Below, one piece after another: positions 17,767 to 26,388 of a stretch of DNA of 64,000 nt. The first letter of the stretch is position 1. Each line of letters begins with the position of its first letter. The stretch lies in contig JBBARC010000010.1 in assembly GCA_040400005.1 (NCBI GenBank), positions 6,554-70,553 of the forward strand, written 5' to 3'. The notes under the pieces are model-generated. The model did not search any database, was not told the origin of the DNA, and saw only the letters and a list, made by a program, of their open reading frames with translations. The translations under genes were made by a program, and so were the position numbers. The stretch comes from JBBARC01 sp040400005. Lineage in GTDB: Bacteria; Pseudomonadota; Alphaproteobacteria; Acetobacterales; Acetobacteraceae.

Positions 17767-18570
17767 TCAGCCTTGCGGCGCCCGGGGCGGCGGGCGAGCG
17801 ATAAACGCCAGCGGCACTGGCATGCGGCGGTACGATGCCAGATCACGTGCCTGCATGGCCGGCGGGGCGCGCGGCGGCAGCGCAAACAGGCTGGCGGCAC
17901 CGCCGAAAGCATGGCCAAAACTGGCATGCACCATCGCTTGGGCGGCGAGTCGACCGGGCGCAGCAATAGCGCCAGGCGGCGGCTGTGCTGGCGGCAAGCT
18001 GTCGGCGTCGCTGCCCTGGTCCTGCGGTATCGCCCATTCGGTCAGCACTTTTTGCAAATATGCACTGCCCAGCGCCGGCGTTTGCGAATGATACGCCGCC
18101 GCCGCCCGCGGCCAAGACCCGGTCTGGCCAAACAGCTTACGCAAAAACGCCGCCCCATAGGCGACGTTCACGGCGGGATCAAAAGCATCATCCAGACGTG
18201 CAAAAGCGTCGGGATGGGCCGCCAAATTTACCTGCAAGCAGCCAACATCAATGGATGCCACGCCCCGCGCCTGCAGCGCACGGGTCGCCGCGATGGCCTC
18301 GCCGCGGGTTGCGTAAAAATGCCCGTGGCCTTCGGCGTTAATGGTCCAAGGCCAGGGCAGGCGGCTGGCGCTGGCCCCTGGCCTTCCCGATTCCACCCGC
18401 CCAATGGCGGCTAAAAACGCATCCGGGATCCGCAGGTTTTGCTCAGCGGCGGCAATCGCGCGCCCGCAGAAAACCGCCTGCCCGGCATCATCCCCAGATT
18501 GCCCAGCCCGCACCGCACCGCTCACCGCCAAAAGGCCAATGGCCACCGCCATGATGCGTCCATAAACCAT
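17767..18570 (-). CDS. Lytic transglycosylase-domain protein (SLT fold)
   Basis: Predicted exported peptidoglycan lytic transglycosylase cleaving the MurNAc-GlcNAc bond. A signal peptide is visible (MAVAIGLLAVSGAVRA). The SLT domain runs from about residue 35 to 180: AAIGRVESGRPG carries the catalytic Glu, DVGCLQVNLAAHP is the second motif, and NVAYGAAFLRKLF with AAAAYHSQTP completes the pattern. The C-terminal 85 residues are proline/alanine-rich and probably disordered. The gene lies just upstream of the RND adaptor on the same strand, about 70 nt away. Related alphaproteobacterial enzymes assist flagellar or secretion-system passage through the wall, which is inference. Confidence 0.88.
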   Translation of the reverse strand: MVYGRIMAVAIGLLAVSGAVRAGQSGDDAGQAVFCGRAIAAAEQNLRIPDAFLAAIGRVESGRPGASASRLPWPWTINAEGHGHFYATRGEAIAATRALQARGVASIDVGCLQVNLAAHPDAFARLDDAFDPAVNVAYGAAFLRKLFGQTGSWPRAAAAYHSQTPALGSAYLQKVLTEWAIPQDQGSDADSLPPAQPPPGAIAAPGRLAAQAMVHASFGHAFGGAASLFALPPRAPPAMQARDLASYRRMPVPLAFIARPPPRAPQG

Positions 18571-18648
18571 CGCATCATGGTGTCACAGGCCGATAAATTT
18601 TCGGTTAACAACGCCCCTGATCACGCCATTACCCGGGGCACGGGCAAA

Positions 18649-18723
18649 TGGTGCCGGATGCAGGATTTGAACCCGCGACCTTCGGTTTACAAAACCGCTG
18701 CACTACCACTGTGCTAATCCGGC
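18649..18723 (-). tRNA. tRNA-Thr (anticodon TGT), CCA encoded
   Basis: Complete cloverleaf on the minus strand. The acceptor arms GCCGGAT and ATCCGGC pair fully, the discriminator is A, and CCA is encoded (18649-18651). The D arm is GCAC/GTGC. The anticodon loop TTTGTAA gives TGT, reading ACA. The T arm is GCGGG/CCTGC around TTCAAAT. One G-A mismatch closes the anticodon stem. The 243 nt between it and the repeat-protein gene at 18967 contain no gene I can support. Confidence 0.97.
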
Positions 18724-18966
18724 ATCCTATTGCAGTCGCTAAAGTTTTTTACCCAGCAATCAATGCCCGCGTTGCCCGCGAAACCGGTTCACAACCCGCT
18801 CTCACCAGCCGACCCAGCCAATTCGCCCCTTCTAGCCGCTTCATCGCGCGCTCGGCAAATCTGAACCCCAATTTTGCCAAAACCGGTTTTAACTGAAACA
18901 AACGCTGGCGGCCTGTCATCCACCCCAACCGCGCGGTCCAGCATCAGAGTGTGAGAGAGGCAAAGC

Positions 18967-21246
18967 ATGCCCAGTATCGACAAACCGGCAATAGGCATCC
19001 TCGCAACCCTTGCCCTTGCCCTTGCCCTTGCCCTTGCCCTCGCCCTCGCCCCCGCCTTCGCCACCCCCGCCGCCAGTTTTAGAACCGTGCTCGCCATCCC
19101 AGGGTCCAGCGATGGTAGCGATGCCAATGCCGCCCTCATTACCGTTGGCGGCACCCTCTACGGCACCACAACGCGCGGTGGTGCGGCGGGCCATGGTGCG
19201 GTGATCGCGTTTAACCTGGCAACCGGCAGCGAAACTGTCATCTACAGTTTTGCCGGCGGGGTTGATGGCGACGGGCCTTATCAGGCGCTGGTCGCCATCG
19301 GCGGCACTCTCTATGGCACAACCTGGTCCGGCGGCGCCGCCAACGGCGGCACGGTGTTCGCCCTCAACCCCGCCACCGGCCGCAAAACCGTGCTTTACAG
19401 CTTTGCGGCCATGCACGATGCCAACAGCCCGGCAGCCCTTACCGTGATTGGCGGCAAACTCTATGGCACCACCACCGGCGGCGGCGCGGCCGGCGTTGGC
19501 ACGGTGTTCACGCTTGATCCCGCAACTGGGGCCGAAGCCGTGCTCCACAGCTTCGCCCGCCGCGAGGGCTACGTTCCCACGGGGCCACTCACCAGTCTTG
19601 GCGGCGCAGTTTATGGCACAACCGGCATCGGGGGCATGTTTCACCACGGCACGGTGTTCGCCATCAACCTGGCAACCGGCGCCGAAACCACCTTGCACAG
19701 CTTCGCCGGCGGCAAAACCGATGGGCGCGACTGCCTGGCCGGCCTTACCGCGATCGGCGGCATCCTCTACGGCACCACCTATGGCGGTGGTGCGTTCGGC
19801 CGCGGCACGGTGTTCGCCATTAATCCTGCCACCGGCGCCGAAACATTGCTGCACAGTTTTGCCGGCGGCAGCGATGGCGCCAGCCCCTACGCCGAGCTGA
19901 TAGCGGTAAACGGCACCCTCTACGGCACAACATATTCCGGCGGGGTTGCGTATAAAGGCACCGTGTTTTCGCTTGATCCGGCAACCGGCGCCGAAACCGT
20001 GCTCAACAGTTTTGCTAGCATAACCGATGGCGCCAGCCCAATTAGCGCCTTGGTCAATCTCGACGGCACACTGTATGGCACGACACTGGAAGGTGGCACA
20101 TCCGGTAGCGGCACGCTGTTCGCAATCAGCCCCAGCACCGGCGTAACAACAACCTTGCATAATTTCACCGGCCCTTCGTTTGTTGCCGCCTACGCACCAT
20201 CTAACGCCTTGCTCGCCTTGAAAAATACCCTGATTTTGTCGAGCTCATTGGGTGGCGCAGGTAGCGTTGGTGACATCGTAAAAATTAATCCGGCAACATC
20301 CGCCACCAAGGATATGTTTACGTTTTCTGGTGCGAATGCCGGCCCGAATACTGGCCTTTACCCGCAAGGTTCACTGATCATGTCGGGTGGCCGATTGTAT
20401 GGCACCACCAATCTCGGCGGCGCCTCAAATGTCGGAACTGTATTCGTCATCGATCCGGCCACCGGCGCCGAAACGCTGCTGCACAGTTTTGGCTTTACTG
20501 ACAATGGCCTTTATCCGGCCGCCGGGCTCACCAAACTTGCAGGCATACTCTACGGCACCACCGGCGGCACCGCGGTATTCGCCGTCAACCCGGCAACCGG
20601 CACTACAACCACAATCTGCAGCACCTGTGGCGGCAGCAACGACACTTTCCCAGCCGCCGGCCTGGTTGCGATCGGCAGCACGCTTTACGGTACCACACCC
20701 ACCGGTGGCGCGTCCTACGCGGGCACAGTGTTCGCGCTCAACCCCAAAACCGGCGCCCAAACCGTGCTCCATAGTTTTACCGCGGGCCTCGATGGGGCAG
20801 CGCCCAATGCCGCCCTTATTAACGTCAGCGGCACACTTTATGGCACCACGCAAAATGGTGGCGCGTGGAGCAACGGCACAGTGTTTGCCATCAACCCGTC
20901 AACAGGTGCAGAAACAATCGTCTATAGTTTCGCCGGCGCCGCCGATGGCGCCACGCCCAATGCCGCACTTACGGCCATGGGCGGCATGCTTTACGGCACC
21001 ACCAGCTACGGCGGCGCCACGGGCCCGCAATCGGGCGGGCTGCGTGGCAGCGGCACAGTGTTTGCGCTCAACCCGGCAACCGGCACCGAAACAACGCTGC
21101 ACCGATTTTCCGGCGATCGCTATGACACATCCTCCGATGGCAGTAGTCCCGCCGCCGCACTGGTTATCGCAGGCGGCAAACTCTATGGCACCACCCAATT
21201 CGGCGGCGCCACCGGCCGCGGCACGGTGTTTGAAGTGGTGCCCTGA
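18967..21246 (+). CDS. Secreted tandem-repeat protein (YGTT...GTVFALNPATG, TIGR03803-like)
   Basis: Large exported beta-propeller-like repeat protein with no known enzymatic activity. After a signal peptide with an extraordinary (LA)n hydrophobic core (residues 14-30) the whole protein is built from about 14 units of some 45-50 residues. Each carries LYGTT, a glycine-rich turn, GTVFALNPATG, ETVLHSFAGG and DGA-PNAAL. Thirteen keep YGTT; one central unit (about residues 415-440, LILSSSLGGAGSVG) is degenerate. The pattern matches what is described as the Gloeo/Verruco repeat (TIGR03803). No anchor, lectin or protease domain is visible, and the C-terminus ends inside the last unit. It stands alone between tRNA-Thr and a minus-strand gene. 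Cell-surface or matrix function is inference. Confidence 0.85.
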   Translation: MPSIDKPAIGILATLALALALALALALAPAFATPAASFRTVLAIPGSSDGSDANAALITVGGTLYGTTTRGGAAGHGAVIAFNLATGSETVIYSFAGGVDGDGPYQALVAIGGTLYGTTWSGGAANGGTVFALNPATGRKTVLYSFAAMHDANSPAALTVIGGKLYGTTTGGGAAGVGTVFTLDPATGAEAVLHSFARREGYVPTGPLTSLGGAVYGTTGIGGMFHHGTVFAINLATGAETTLHSFAGGKTDGRDCLAGLTAIGGILYGTTYGGGAFGRGTVFAINPATGAETLLHSFAGGSDGASPYAELIAVNGTLYGTTYSGGVAYKGTVFSLDPATGAETVLNSFASITDGASPISALVNLDGTLYGTTLEGGTSGSGTLFAISPSTGVTTTLHNFTGPSFVAAYAPSNALLALKNTLILSSSLGGAGSVGDIVKINPATSATKDMFTFSGANAGPNTGLYPQGSLIMSGGRLYGTTNLGGASNVGTVFVIDPATGAETLLHSFGFTDNGLYPAAGLTKLAGILYGTTGGTAVFAVNPATGTTTTICSTCGGSNDTFPAAGLVAIGSTLYGTTPTGGASYAGTVFALNPKTGAQTVLHSFTAGLDGAAPNAALINVSGTLYGTTQNGGAWSNGTVFAINPSTGAETIVYSFAGAADGATPNAALTAMGGMLYGTTSYGGATGPQSGGLRGSGTVFALNPATGTETTLHRFSGDRYDTSSDGSSPAAALVIAGGKLYGTTQFGGATGRGTVFEVVP
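19006..19050 (+). repeat. Hexanucleotide microsatellite in a signal peptide
   Basis: CTTGCC/CTCGCC repeated about seven times, in frame, encoding the LALALALA hydrophobic core of the signal peptide. Because the unit is 6 nt, gain or loss of units changes core length by two residues without a frameshift. Confidence 0.85.
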
Positions 21247-21331
21247 AGCTGTCCGCCCCGTACGGCGGGCTTGCCCGCCGCCGCAAGCTCAAACGCGCAA
21301 ACCTGCCCCCCGCGCACGCCCCCGCAAAAAA

Positions 21332-22942
21332 TTACCCCACCAAAACCAACCCATTCGCCAACGCCGACACCACCGCCTCGTCCGATACCACCCCGACCGC
21401 CTCCAAATGCCCGCGCACCAACCCACACCCCAACCGCTGCGCACTCCCCGCCACCCCCTCACCACCGGTGCTCAACCAAATCATCCGCACCCCGGCCCCC
21501 CAAACCCTTAATGCCGCCCAAACCGCATAAGCCGCAGCCTCCGCCGCCAGCCCGCTCATCGCCTCCGATCCGCGCCAAACAAACACCGCCTCACCATCGC
21601 CGATCTGCGCCAAAAAATTCTCCGCCAGCCGCGTCATCACCCGCGCCAACCGCACAAACCCATCCGCTGGTGGTGCCACATCGCGCGGATACGGCGTGCC
21701 AATACTAAACCCGTAACTTTCCTCAATCAGCCGCCATTCCGCATCATCCGCATGGCGCACCCCCCAATGATAGCTGTCCACATCACCAATCTCAGCAAAC
21801 CCCGCCAAAATCGCGCGCACCAGCGCCGGTTGCCGGTTTTCCACAAACCGCAACAATCCCGCCCGGCTATCGCCCAACCGCCGCTGCACATTGGGCAGCG
21901 CGCAGCCATTGCCCATACTTTCAAACCGCCGCGCAAACGGCTCCGGCCCCAATCCGGTCAGGCTACGCACTGCATCTTGCAAGCTGCCATCAGCCAGATT
22001 TCCAACCAGAGGCGCACGGTAAGCAGGCTCAGCCGCCGGTATCGCCGCGCCCACCCGCACCGTGCTCAACGCGCACGCAAACGGCTTACCAAAATGAAAT
22101 AACGGGTCGCTGGTTTCAAACGCCGCATCCACGTTATTAAACGAAATCAAAACAAAATCGTCCGCCGTATCCACCGCCGGCAGCGCAAACCCTAACGTCA
22201 ACTGCGCCCGTAAATCAACAAACCCCAACAGACGCTCATCCGCGCCAATCGCCACGCGCTGGCGCATGGCCGATCCATCCGGCGGCGCAAACGGCCGCAT
22301 ATCCAACAAAACGCTATGTCCTGCCTTAGTCTTTCCGCGCGTAACGGATCGCGCCACGTGCAAAACACTATGCGCCCCCACCGCCCACGCATACGCATCT
22401 TCCGGTGTGCCAAACCCCTCGCCCAGCAAACCCTCGGTCGCCTCATTCCAGCTAAACCGCGTCTCCGCCATCGGCTGCGCAACATCTGGCACCACCGGCG
22501 CCACCACATGCAGCACCCGCAACCGGATTAAGCAAAACTGGTCCGCCCCTGTATCTGCCTCGGTCAGTTCCAATTCAATTGCCAAAGCGCCGCGCCGAAC
22601 CGCATTTGCCGGCACGGCTATCCGCCAAACACACGCCCCGCCCAGTCGCCGGCTCGCCGCAAGCCGGGCGCCCAAACGCCCACCCCCCAATCTTATAACC
22701 AAGGTATTATGCAGCGCGCCGGGGGCGCCCATCAGCGGCCCCAGGGTCAGCTCCACCGCCAATAGCCCAGGTCCTGCCTGCACCCGCGCCAACACCGCAT
22801 CGGCCACCGGCACGGTTAAATGCGCCCGCCGCCCACGCGACCAAGCGCGTCCATTTTGGGGCGGCTCCCACACGGCATCATCCAATGCCAGCCTCTCCGC
22901 ATCAGCGCCGCCGAACCCGAACGCTGCCAACGTCGTGATCAC
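21332..22942 (-). CDS. Two-domain protein of unknown function
   Basis: I do not recognise a named family with certainty. The 536-residue protein has no signal peptide or membrane segment. The N-terminal part (about residues 1-330) is rich in beta strands with paired segments (LLAVELTLGPLMG, LAIELELTEADTGADQFCLIRL; VLLDMRPFAPPDGS), resembling duplicated jelly-roll or carbohydrate-binding modules. The C-terminal part opens with FARRFESMGNGCALPNVQRR and GLLRFVENRQPALVRAI, which resembles an alphaproteobacterial domain usually reading FESLGDNCEFG, found in glycan-related proteins and followed by a region like papain-type DUF1796 proteins. That link is from memory and tentative. It is convergent with the repeat-protein gene and lies 6 nt downstream of mntR on the same strand. 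Confidence 0.6.
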   Translation of the reverse strand: MITTLAAFGFGGADAERLALDDAVWEPPQNGRAWSRGRRAHLTVPVADAVLARVQAGPGLLAVELTLGPLMGAPGALHNTLVIRLGGGRLGARLAASRRLGGACVWRIAVPANAVRRGALAIELELTEADTGADQFCLIRLRVLHVVAPVVPDVAQPMAETRFSWNEATEGLLGEGFGTPEDAYAWAVGAHSVLHVARSVTRGKTKAGHSVLLDMRPFAPPDGSAMRQRVAIGADERLLGFVDLRAQLTLGFALPAVDTADDFVLISFNNVDAAFETSDPLFHFGKPFACALSTVRVGAAIPAAEPAYRAPLVGNLADGSLQDAVRSLTGLGPEPFARRFESMGNGCALPNVQRRLGDSRAGLLRFVENRQPALVRAILAGFAEIGDVDSYHWGVRHADDAEWRLIEESYGFSIGTPYPRDVAPPADGFVRLARVMTRLAENFLAQIGDGEAVFVWRGSEAMSGLAAEAAAYAVWAALRVWGAGVRMIWLSTGGEGVAGSAQRLGCGLVRGHLEAVGVVSDEAVVSALANGLVLVG

Positions 22943-22948
22943 GCGGCG

Positions 22949-23476
22949 CTACCCAGCATGTTCCAAAAACCGCGCAAACGCCGCCAGCGTCTCGTCCGAT
23001 ACATGGTGCTCCAACCCCTCCGCATCCGCCTCCGCCGCCGCCCGCGGCACCCCCACCGCCAACAGCAGCCGCACCACCAACTGATGCCGCGCCCGCACGC
23101 GTGCCGCCAACGCCTCGCCCGCCTCAGTCAGAAAAACCCCGCGATACGCCCGCGCCGTTGCCAGCCCCTCGCGCTTCAACCGGGCAATCGCGCGCCCGGC
23201 TGACACATGCGAAACCCCCAACCGCCGCGCAATCTCAATGGCGCGCGCTTCCCCACTCTCGGCAATCAAATCGCCAATCAGCTCGACATAATCTTCCAAA
23301 ACCTCACGCGCCCGCGCCGTGCGCGCCAGCCCAAAACCGCGCGCCTGGTCCGCCTCGCTGGGTAAAACCCCATCACTGATGGCGACATCATCACTGCCCA
23401 AGGGGGCATAGGGCAGGGGGGCATAGGGCAGGGGGGCATTGCGGGCGATGGCAAACCTCACACGTATTTTGGCCAA
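22949..23476 (-). CDS. mntR: Manganese-responsive regulator MntR (DtxR/MntR family)
   Basis: DtxR-family metalloregulator that would repress mntH when Mn(II) is abundant. The winged helix is VLEDYVELIGDLIAESGEARAIEIARRLGVSH with recognition helix VSHVSAGRAIARLKREGL (about residues 58-108). The metal-binding dimerisation half contains RHQLVVRLLLAVGV and EADAEGLEHHVSDETL, with the Glu and His-His ligands expected for MntR. It lacks the SH3-like C-terminal domain, as MntR does. The start is uncertain: the TTG at 23476 gives a 40-residue leader containing a YAPLP tandem repeat before the usual N-terminus. It diverges from mntH, with a palindromic operator between them. Confidence 0.88.
   Translation of the reverse strand: MAKIRVRFAIARNAPLPYAPLPYAPLGSDDVAISDGVLPSEADQARGFGLARTARAREVLEDYVELIGDLIAESGEARAIEIARRLGVSHVSAGRAIARLKREGLATARAYRGVFLTEAGEALAARVRARHQLVVRLLLAVGVPRAAAEADAEGLEHHVSDETLAAFARFLEHAG
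23402..23445 (-). repeat. 15-bp in-frame tandem repeat in the mntR leader
   Basis: Three near-identical 15-nt units (GGGGGCATAGGGCAG on the plus strand, the last divergent) encode YAPLP repeats at the N-terminus of MntR, before the conserved fold. The unit length keeps frame. It may be a region that expands and contracts without affecting the DNA-binding domain, or may lie in untranslated leader if the true start is downstream. Confidence 0.7.
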
Positions 23477-23500
23477 ACCAATCTAGCTGCTTGCACAAAA

Positions 23501-23516
23501 TGTAGCCTAGACTACA
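23501..23516. promoter_or_regulatory. Probable MntR operator between mntR and mntH
   Basis: TGTAGCCTAGACTACA is a near-perfect 16-bp palindrome (one mismatched pair) in an A/T-rich setting, 12 nt upstream of the mntH ATG and 24 nt upstream of the mntR TTG. Its position between divergent regulator and transporter genes, and the family rule that MntR binds such inverted repeats, point to a shared operator. Binding is inferred. Confidence 0.75.
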
Positions 23517-23527
23517 TCTATATTGCA

Positions 23528-24829
23528 ATGCACACCGAACCTCCGCCGCCCAAATTGTCCAACACCGGCGTCACCAGCCGCGCCCGCGCCGGCGCCCATG
23601 CGGTGCTGCGCGGCCGGCTGCGCGGGCCGCGCGCCATCCTGCCCTTCGTCGGCCCCGCCGTTATCGCGTCCGTCGCCTATGTCGATCCTGGTAATTTCGC
23701 GACAAACATCCAGGCCGGCAGCCAATATGGCTACGCCCTGCTGTGGGTGGTGCTGCTGGCCAATCTCGTCGCCATGCTGTTCCAAGGCCTCTCCGCCCGC
23801 CTCGGCATCGCCACCGGCAAAAACCTGGCCGAGCTCTGCCGCGATCGCTTCCCCCGCCCCCTGGTGCTGATCATGTGGGTGGTCAGCGAAATCGGTGCCG
23901 TCGCCACCGACCTCGCCGAATTTTTGGGCGGCGCCATTGGCCTCTCCCTGCTGTTCGGCATGCCCCTGCTCGCCGGCATGGTCGCCGTCGGCATCATCAC
24001 CTTTGCCATACTGATGCTAGATCGCGGCGGTTTTCGCCCGCTGGAACTGGCCATCGGTGCCTTCATCGGCATCATCGGCGCCTGCTACCTCACCGAAATC
24101 TTGCTGCTGCCACCCGATTGGTTAGCCGCCGCCCGTGGTGCGCTCATCCCAACCCTGCCAGACCACGCTGCCGCCCTGTTGGCTGCCGGCATCTTTGGTG
24201 CAACTGTCATGCCGCACGCCATCTACCTGCACTCCGGCCTCACCCAAAACCGCGTTCACGCGGCAACCGAGCAAGACCGCGCCCTTCTGGTGCGCTTCTC
24301 CAACCGCGAGGTCGTCGCCGCCCTCACCTTTGCTGGCCTCATCAACGCCGCCATGATGATGATGGCCGCCGCCGCCTTCCGCGATGCCGCAAGCCCGGTC
24401 GCGAGTATCGAAACCGCCTACCGCACCCTCATCCCGTTGTTCGGCGGGGCGGCCGCGGCGGTGTTCCTGCTCTCCCTCATGGCGTCCGGCATCTCAAGCT
24501 CCGTCGTCGGCACCATGGCCGGCCAGCTTATCATGCAAGGTTTTATCGGCTTTCAAATCCCGGTCTGGCTGCGCCGCCTGCTGACCATGCTGCCCGCCTT
24601 CGCCGTGGTCGCCATGGGCGCCAACCCCACCACCTGCCTTATCCTCAGCCAGGTCGTGCTCAGCTTCGTATTGCCCGTGCCCATGATCGCCCTGCTTATC
24701 CTCTGCCGCGACCGCGGCCTCATGGGCACGCTGGCCCTGCGCGGCCCCCTGTATGCCCTGGCCCTGCTGGCTGCTTTTGGCACCTTGGCGTTGAATGCAG
24801 TGTTGGTTGTGCAGGAAAGCTTAAGCTAG
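23528..24829 (+). CDS. mntH: Nramp-family Mn(II)/H+ transporter MntH
   Basis: Inner-membrane proton-coupled importer of Mn(II), possibly Fe(II). The 433-residue protein has eleven predicted membrane segments. The metal-binding motif DPGNFATN lies in the first segment and the second motif GATVMPHAIYLHS in the sixth; both are the diagnostic unwound-helix motifs of Nramp and are intact. The N-terminal tail RARAGAHAVLRGRLRGPRA is Arg-rich and cytosolic. The divergent mntR and the palindrome just upstream indicate Mn-dependent repression. The mntH gene is single, followed by about 90 nt without features and a small open frame. Confidence 0.96.
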   Translation: MHTEPPPPKLSNTGVTSRARAGAHAVLRGRLRGPRAILPFVGPAVIASVAYVDPGNFATNIQAGSQYGYALLWVVLLANLVAMLFQGLSARLGIATGKNLAELCRDRFPRPLVLIMWVVSEIGAVATDLAEFLGGAIGLSLLFGMPLLAGMVAVGIITFAILMLDRGGFRPLELAIGAFIGIIGACYLTEILLLPPDWLAAARGALIPTLPDHAAALLAAGIFGATVMPHAIYLHSGLTQNRVHAATEQDRALLVRFSNREVVAALTFAGLINAAMMMMAAAAFRDAASPVASIETAYRTLIPLFGGAAAAVFLLSLMASGISSSVVGTMAGQLIMQGFIGFQIPVWLRRLLTMLPAFAVVAMGANPTTCLILSQVVLSFVLPVPMIALLILCRDRGLMGTLALRGPLYALALLAAFGTLALNAVLVVQESLS

Positions 24830-24916
24830 ATAAGGCAAGAGCGGGCTCGTAAAAACCGCCAATGCGTTAGCGGCGAGGCCATATCGGGGCGCAAGCATAA
24901 CGTTGAGACTTCGCCG

Positions 24917-25192
24917 GTGCACTTGATCGGTGGCGTTCGCAAACTGATGCGCAACATCTCCAGCGAAAAACATACAGACAAGCGATCCGCACAAGTGTTA
25001 TCTGAAAAGATCTTGGCCTTCCTTGCCGCCTTGCCCACATTCGACCATCGCCAATCTGAACTTCAGACCTTCGCGGTCGCCGTCGCGGTCGCCGCAGCCA
25101 ACCCCCGTCGCATCTCGCACGAGGCCGCGCGGGCCTGGTTGCTACGCCTGTTCCAAGGCGATTTCGAAGTACCACCACCGCAACCGGTATAA
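24917..25192 (+). CDS. Hypothetical small protein
   Basis: Possible 91-residue protein from GTG 24917. The composition looks protein-like (IRxLMRN, KILAFLAALPTFDHRQSELQ, AANPRRISHEAARAWLLRLF) with predicted helices and no membrane segment or signal peptide. I do not recognise a family. It carries a short GTCGC-type direct repeat coding AVAVAVAA. Base composition is lower in GC than its neighbours, and no clear ribosome-binding site precedes it. It fills most of the otherwise empty 398 nt between mntH and the converging alcohol dehydrogenase gene. It could be a decayed remnant of a longer gene. Confidence 0.4.
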   Translation: MHLIGGVRKLMRNISSEKHTDKRSAQVLSEKILAFLAALPTFDHRQSELQTFAVAVAVAAANPRRISHEAARAWLLRLFQGDFEVPPPQPV

Positions 25193-25227
25193 TCCGTGGC
25201 GATAAGCTGGGCGCCCCAGGCGGTAGC

Positions 25228-26388
25228 TCATCCCACCCAAACCTCCCGATACAACCCCGCAATCTGCCCCGCATCCGCCCCCCGCGGATTATTCGCCGGG
25301 CTGCCCGATGCCACTGCTTGGGCTGCCATCACCTCCACCCGCCCATGCCAATCATCGTACAAAATCCCAAACGCCGCCGGCCCCGGCACATCCAGCGCCG
25401 CAACCAGCCCCGCCAACCCCGCCACCAATTTTTCGCCCGCAACAGCATCCCCATCGGCCGCCGCGGCAAACCCCAAATGCCGCGCCGCCTTGGCATACCG
25501 CCCTGGTGCGCCCGCCAAACTAAACCGCGTCACCGCACACAACAGCATGGCGTTACTCAACCCATGCGGCACATGAAAATGCGCCCCCACCGGGCGAGAC
25601 ATGCCGTGTACCAGCGCCACCGACGCATTGGTAAACGCAATCCCGGCCAAATGGGCTGCCATCATCATCGCCTCACGCGCGTCGCGGTCCTGCCCATCGG
25701 CATAAACCCGCGGCAAGGCACCGCCGATTAAATCCAGCGCGGCCAGCGCCATCGCATCGGAATACGGGTTTGCCTTGCGCGAAACATAAGCTTCTAGCGC
25801 ATGGGTCAGTGTATCCAGCCCAGTATCCGCCGTGGTGCGCTTGGGCACGCTTAAGGTCAGTTCAAAATCCACAATGGCCGCCAGCGGCACCGCGCCCAGC
25901 CCCATAATCAGCATTTTTTCGTGGGCGGCGGTGTCGGTCACCACCGCGGCCCGCGTTGCCTCGCTGCCGGTGCCGGCTGTGGTGGGGATCGCAATCAGTG
26001 GCAGCTTGGCAAAATCGGCCGCCACCGGCATTTTCCACTCACGCAGATGGCTGCCGCCACTGGCCAAAATGGTCATCGCCTTGGCGGTATCGATGGGGGA
26101 CCCCCCGCCAAACGCCAATAAACAATCAAAATCCCCCGCCCGCATCACGGCTAGGCCCGCATCAATCACGTGGTCTTCAGGTTCCGGTATGGTGTCGGCA
26201 AACACGGCTGCCTTCATGCCGGCCGCCCGCAGTGGGGCCAGAACACGTTCAATCAGCCCGGTTGAAACCATCACGGGGTCGGTTACAATCAGCGGCCGGC
26301 TTAACCCCAACCGCGCCAGCAAAGCGGCAATTTCGCCGACACACCCGGCGCCGATTAGCGTGGTGCGCGGCGCTACGAGCACAGGCAT
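25228..26388 (-). CDS. Iron-containing alcohol dehydrogenase
   Basis: Group III (Fe-ADH) NAD(P)-dependent dehydrogenase, 386 residues. GGGSPIDTAKAM is the glycine-rich cofactor motif, IPTTAGTGSEATRA the second signature, and the metal ligands lie in DTLTHALEAYVS and VHGMSRPVGAHFHVPHG (Asp and three His). Members oxidise alcohols or reduce aldehydes, including lactaldehyde, butanol and 1,3-propanediol types; the specific substrate cannot be assigned. Its start overlaps the end of the metC-like gene by 16 nt, placing it last in an sseA-metC-adh operon. The sulfur-gene context hints at a thiol- or keto-acid-linked aldehyde, which is speculation. Confidence 0.93.
   Translation of the reverse strand: MPVLVAPRTTLIGAGCVGEIAALLARLGLSRPLIVTDPVMVSTGLIERVLAPLRAAGMKAAVFADTIPEPEDHVIDAGLAVMRAGDFDCLLAFGGGSPIDTAKAMTILASGGSHLREWKMPVAADFAKLPLIAIPTTAGTGSEATRAAVVTDTAAHEKMLIMGLGAVPLAAIVDFELTLSVPKRTTADTGLDTLTHALEAYVSRKANPYSDAMALAALDLIGGALPRVYADGQDRDAREAMMMAAHLAGIAFTNASVALVHGMSRPVGAHFHVPHGLSNAMLLCAVTRFSLAGAPGRYAKAARHLGFAAAADGDAVAGEKLVAGLAGLVAALDVPGPAAFGILYDDWHGRVEVMAAQAVASGSPANNPRGADAGQIAGLYREVWVG

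Noticed and set aside
18649..18723. tRNA-Thr as an integration site.
   Set aside because: No integrase, no repeated tRNA 3' end and no phage genes are found near either tRNA.
18916..20160. A 414-codon open frame on the minus strand opposite the YGTT-repeat protein.
   Set aside because: Its Gly/Ala/Cys repeats are just the complement of the coding repeats on the plus strand; no signal or domain is visible.
22266..23084. A 272-codon open frame on the plus strand opposite the unknown two-domain protein and mntR.
   Set aside because: It runs through two genes on the other strand and has low-complexity Ser/Ala/Pro composition.
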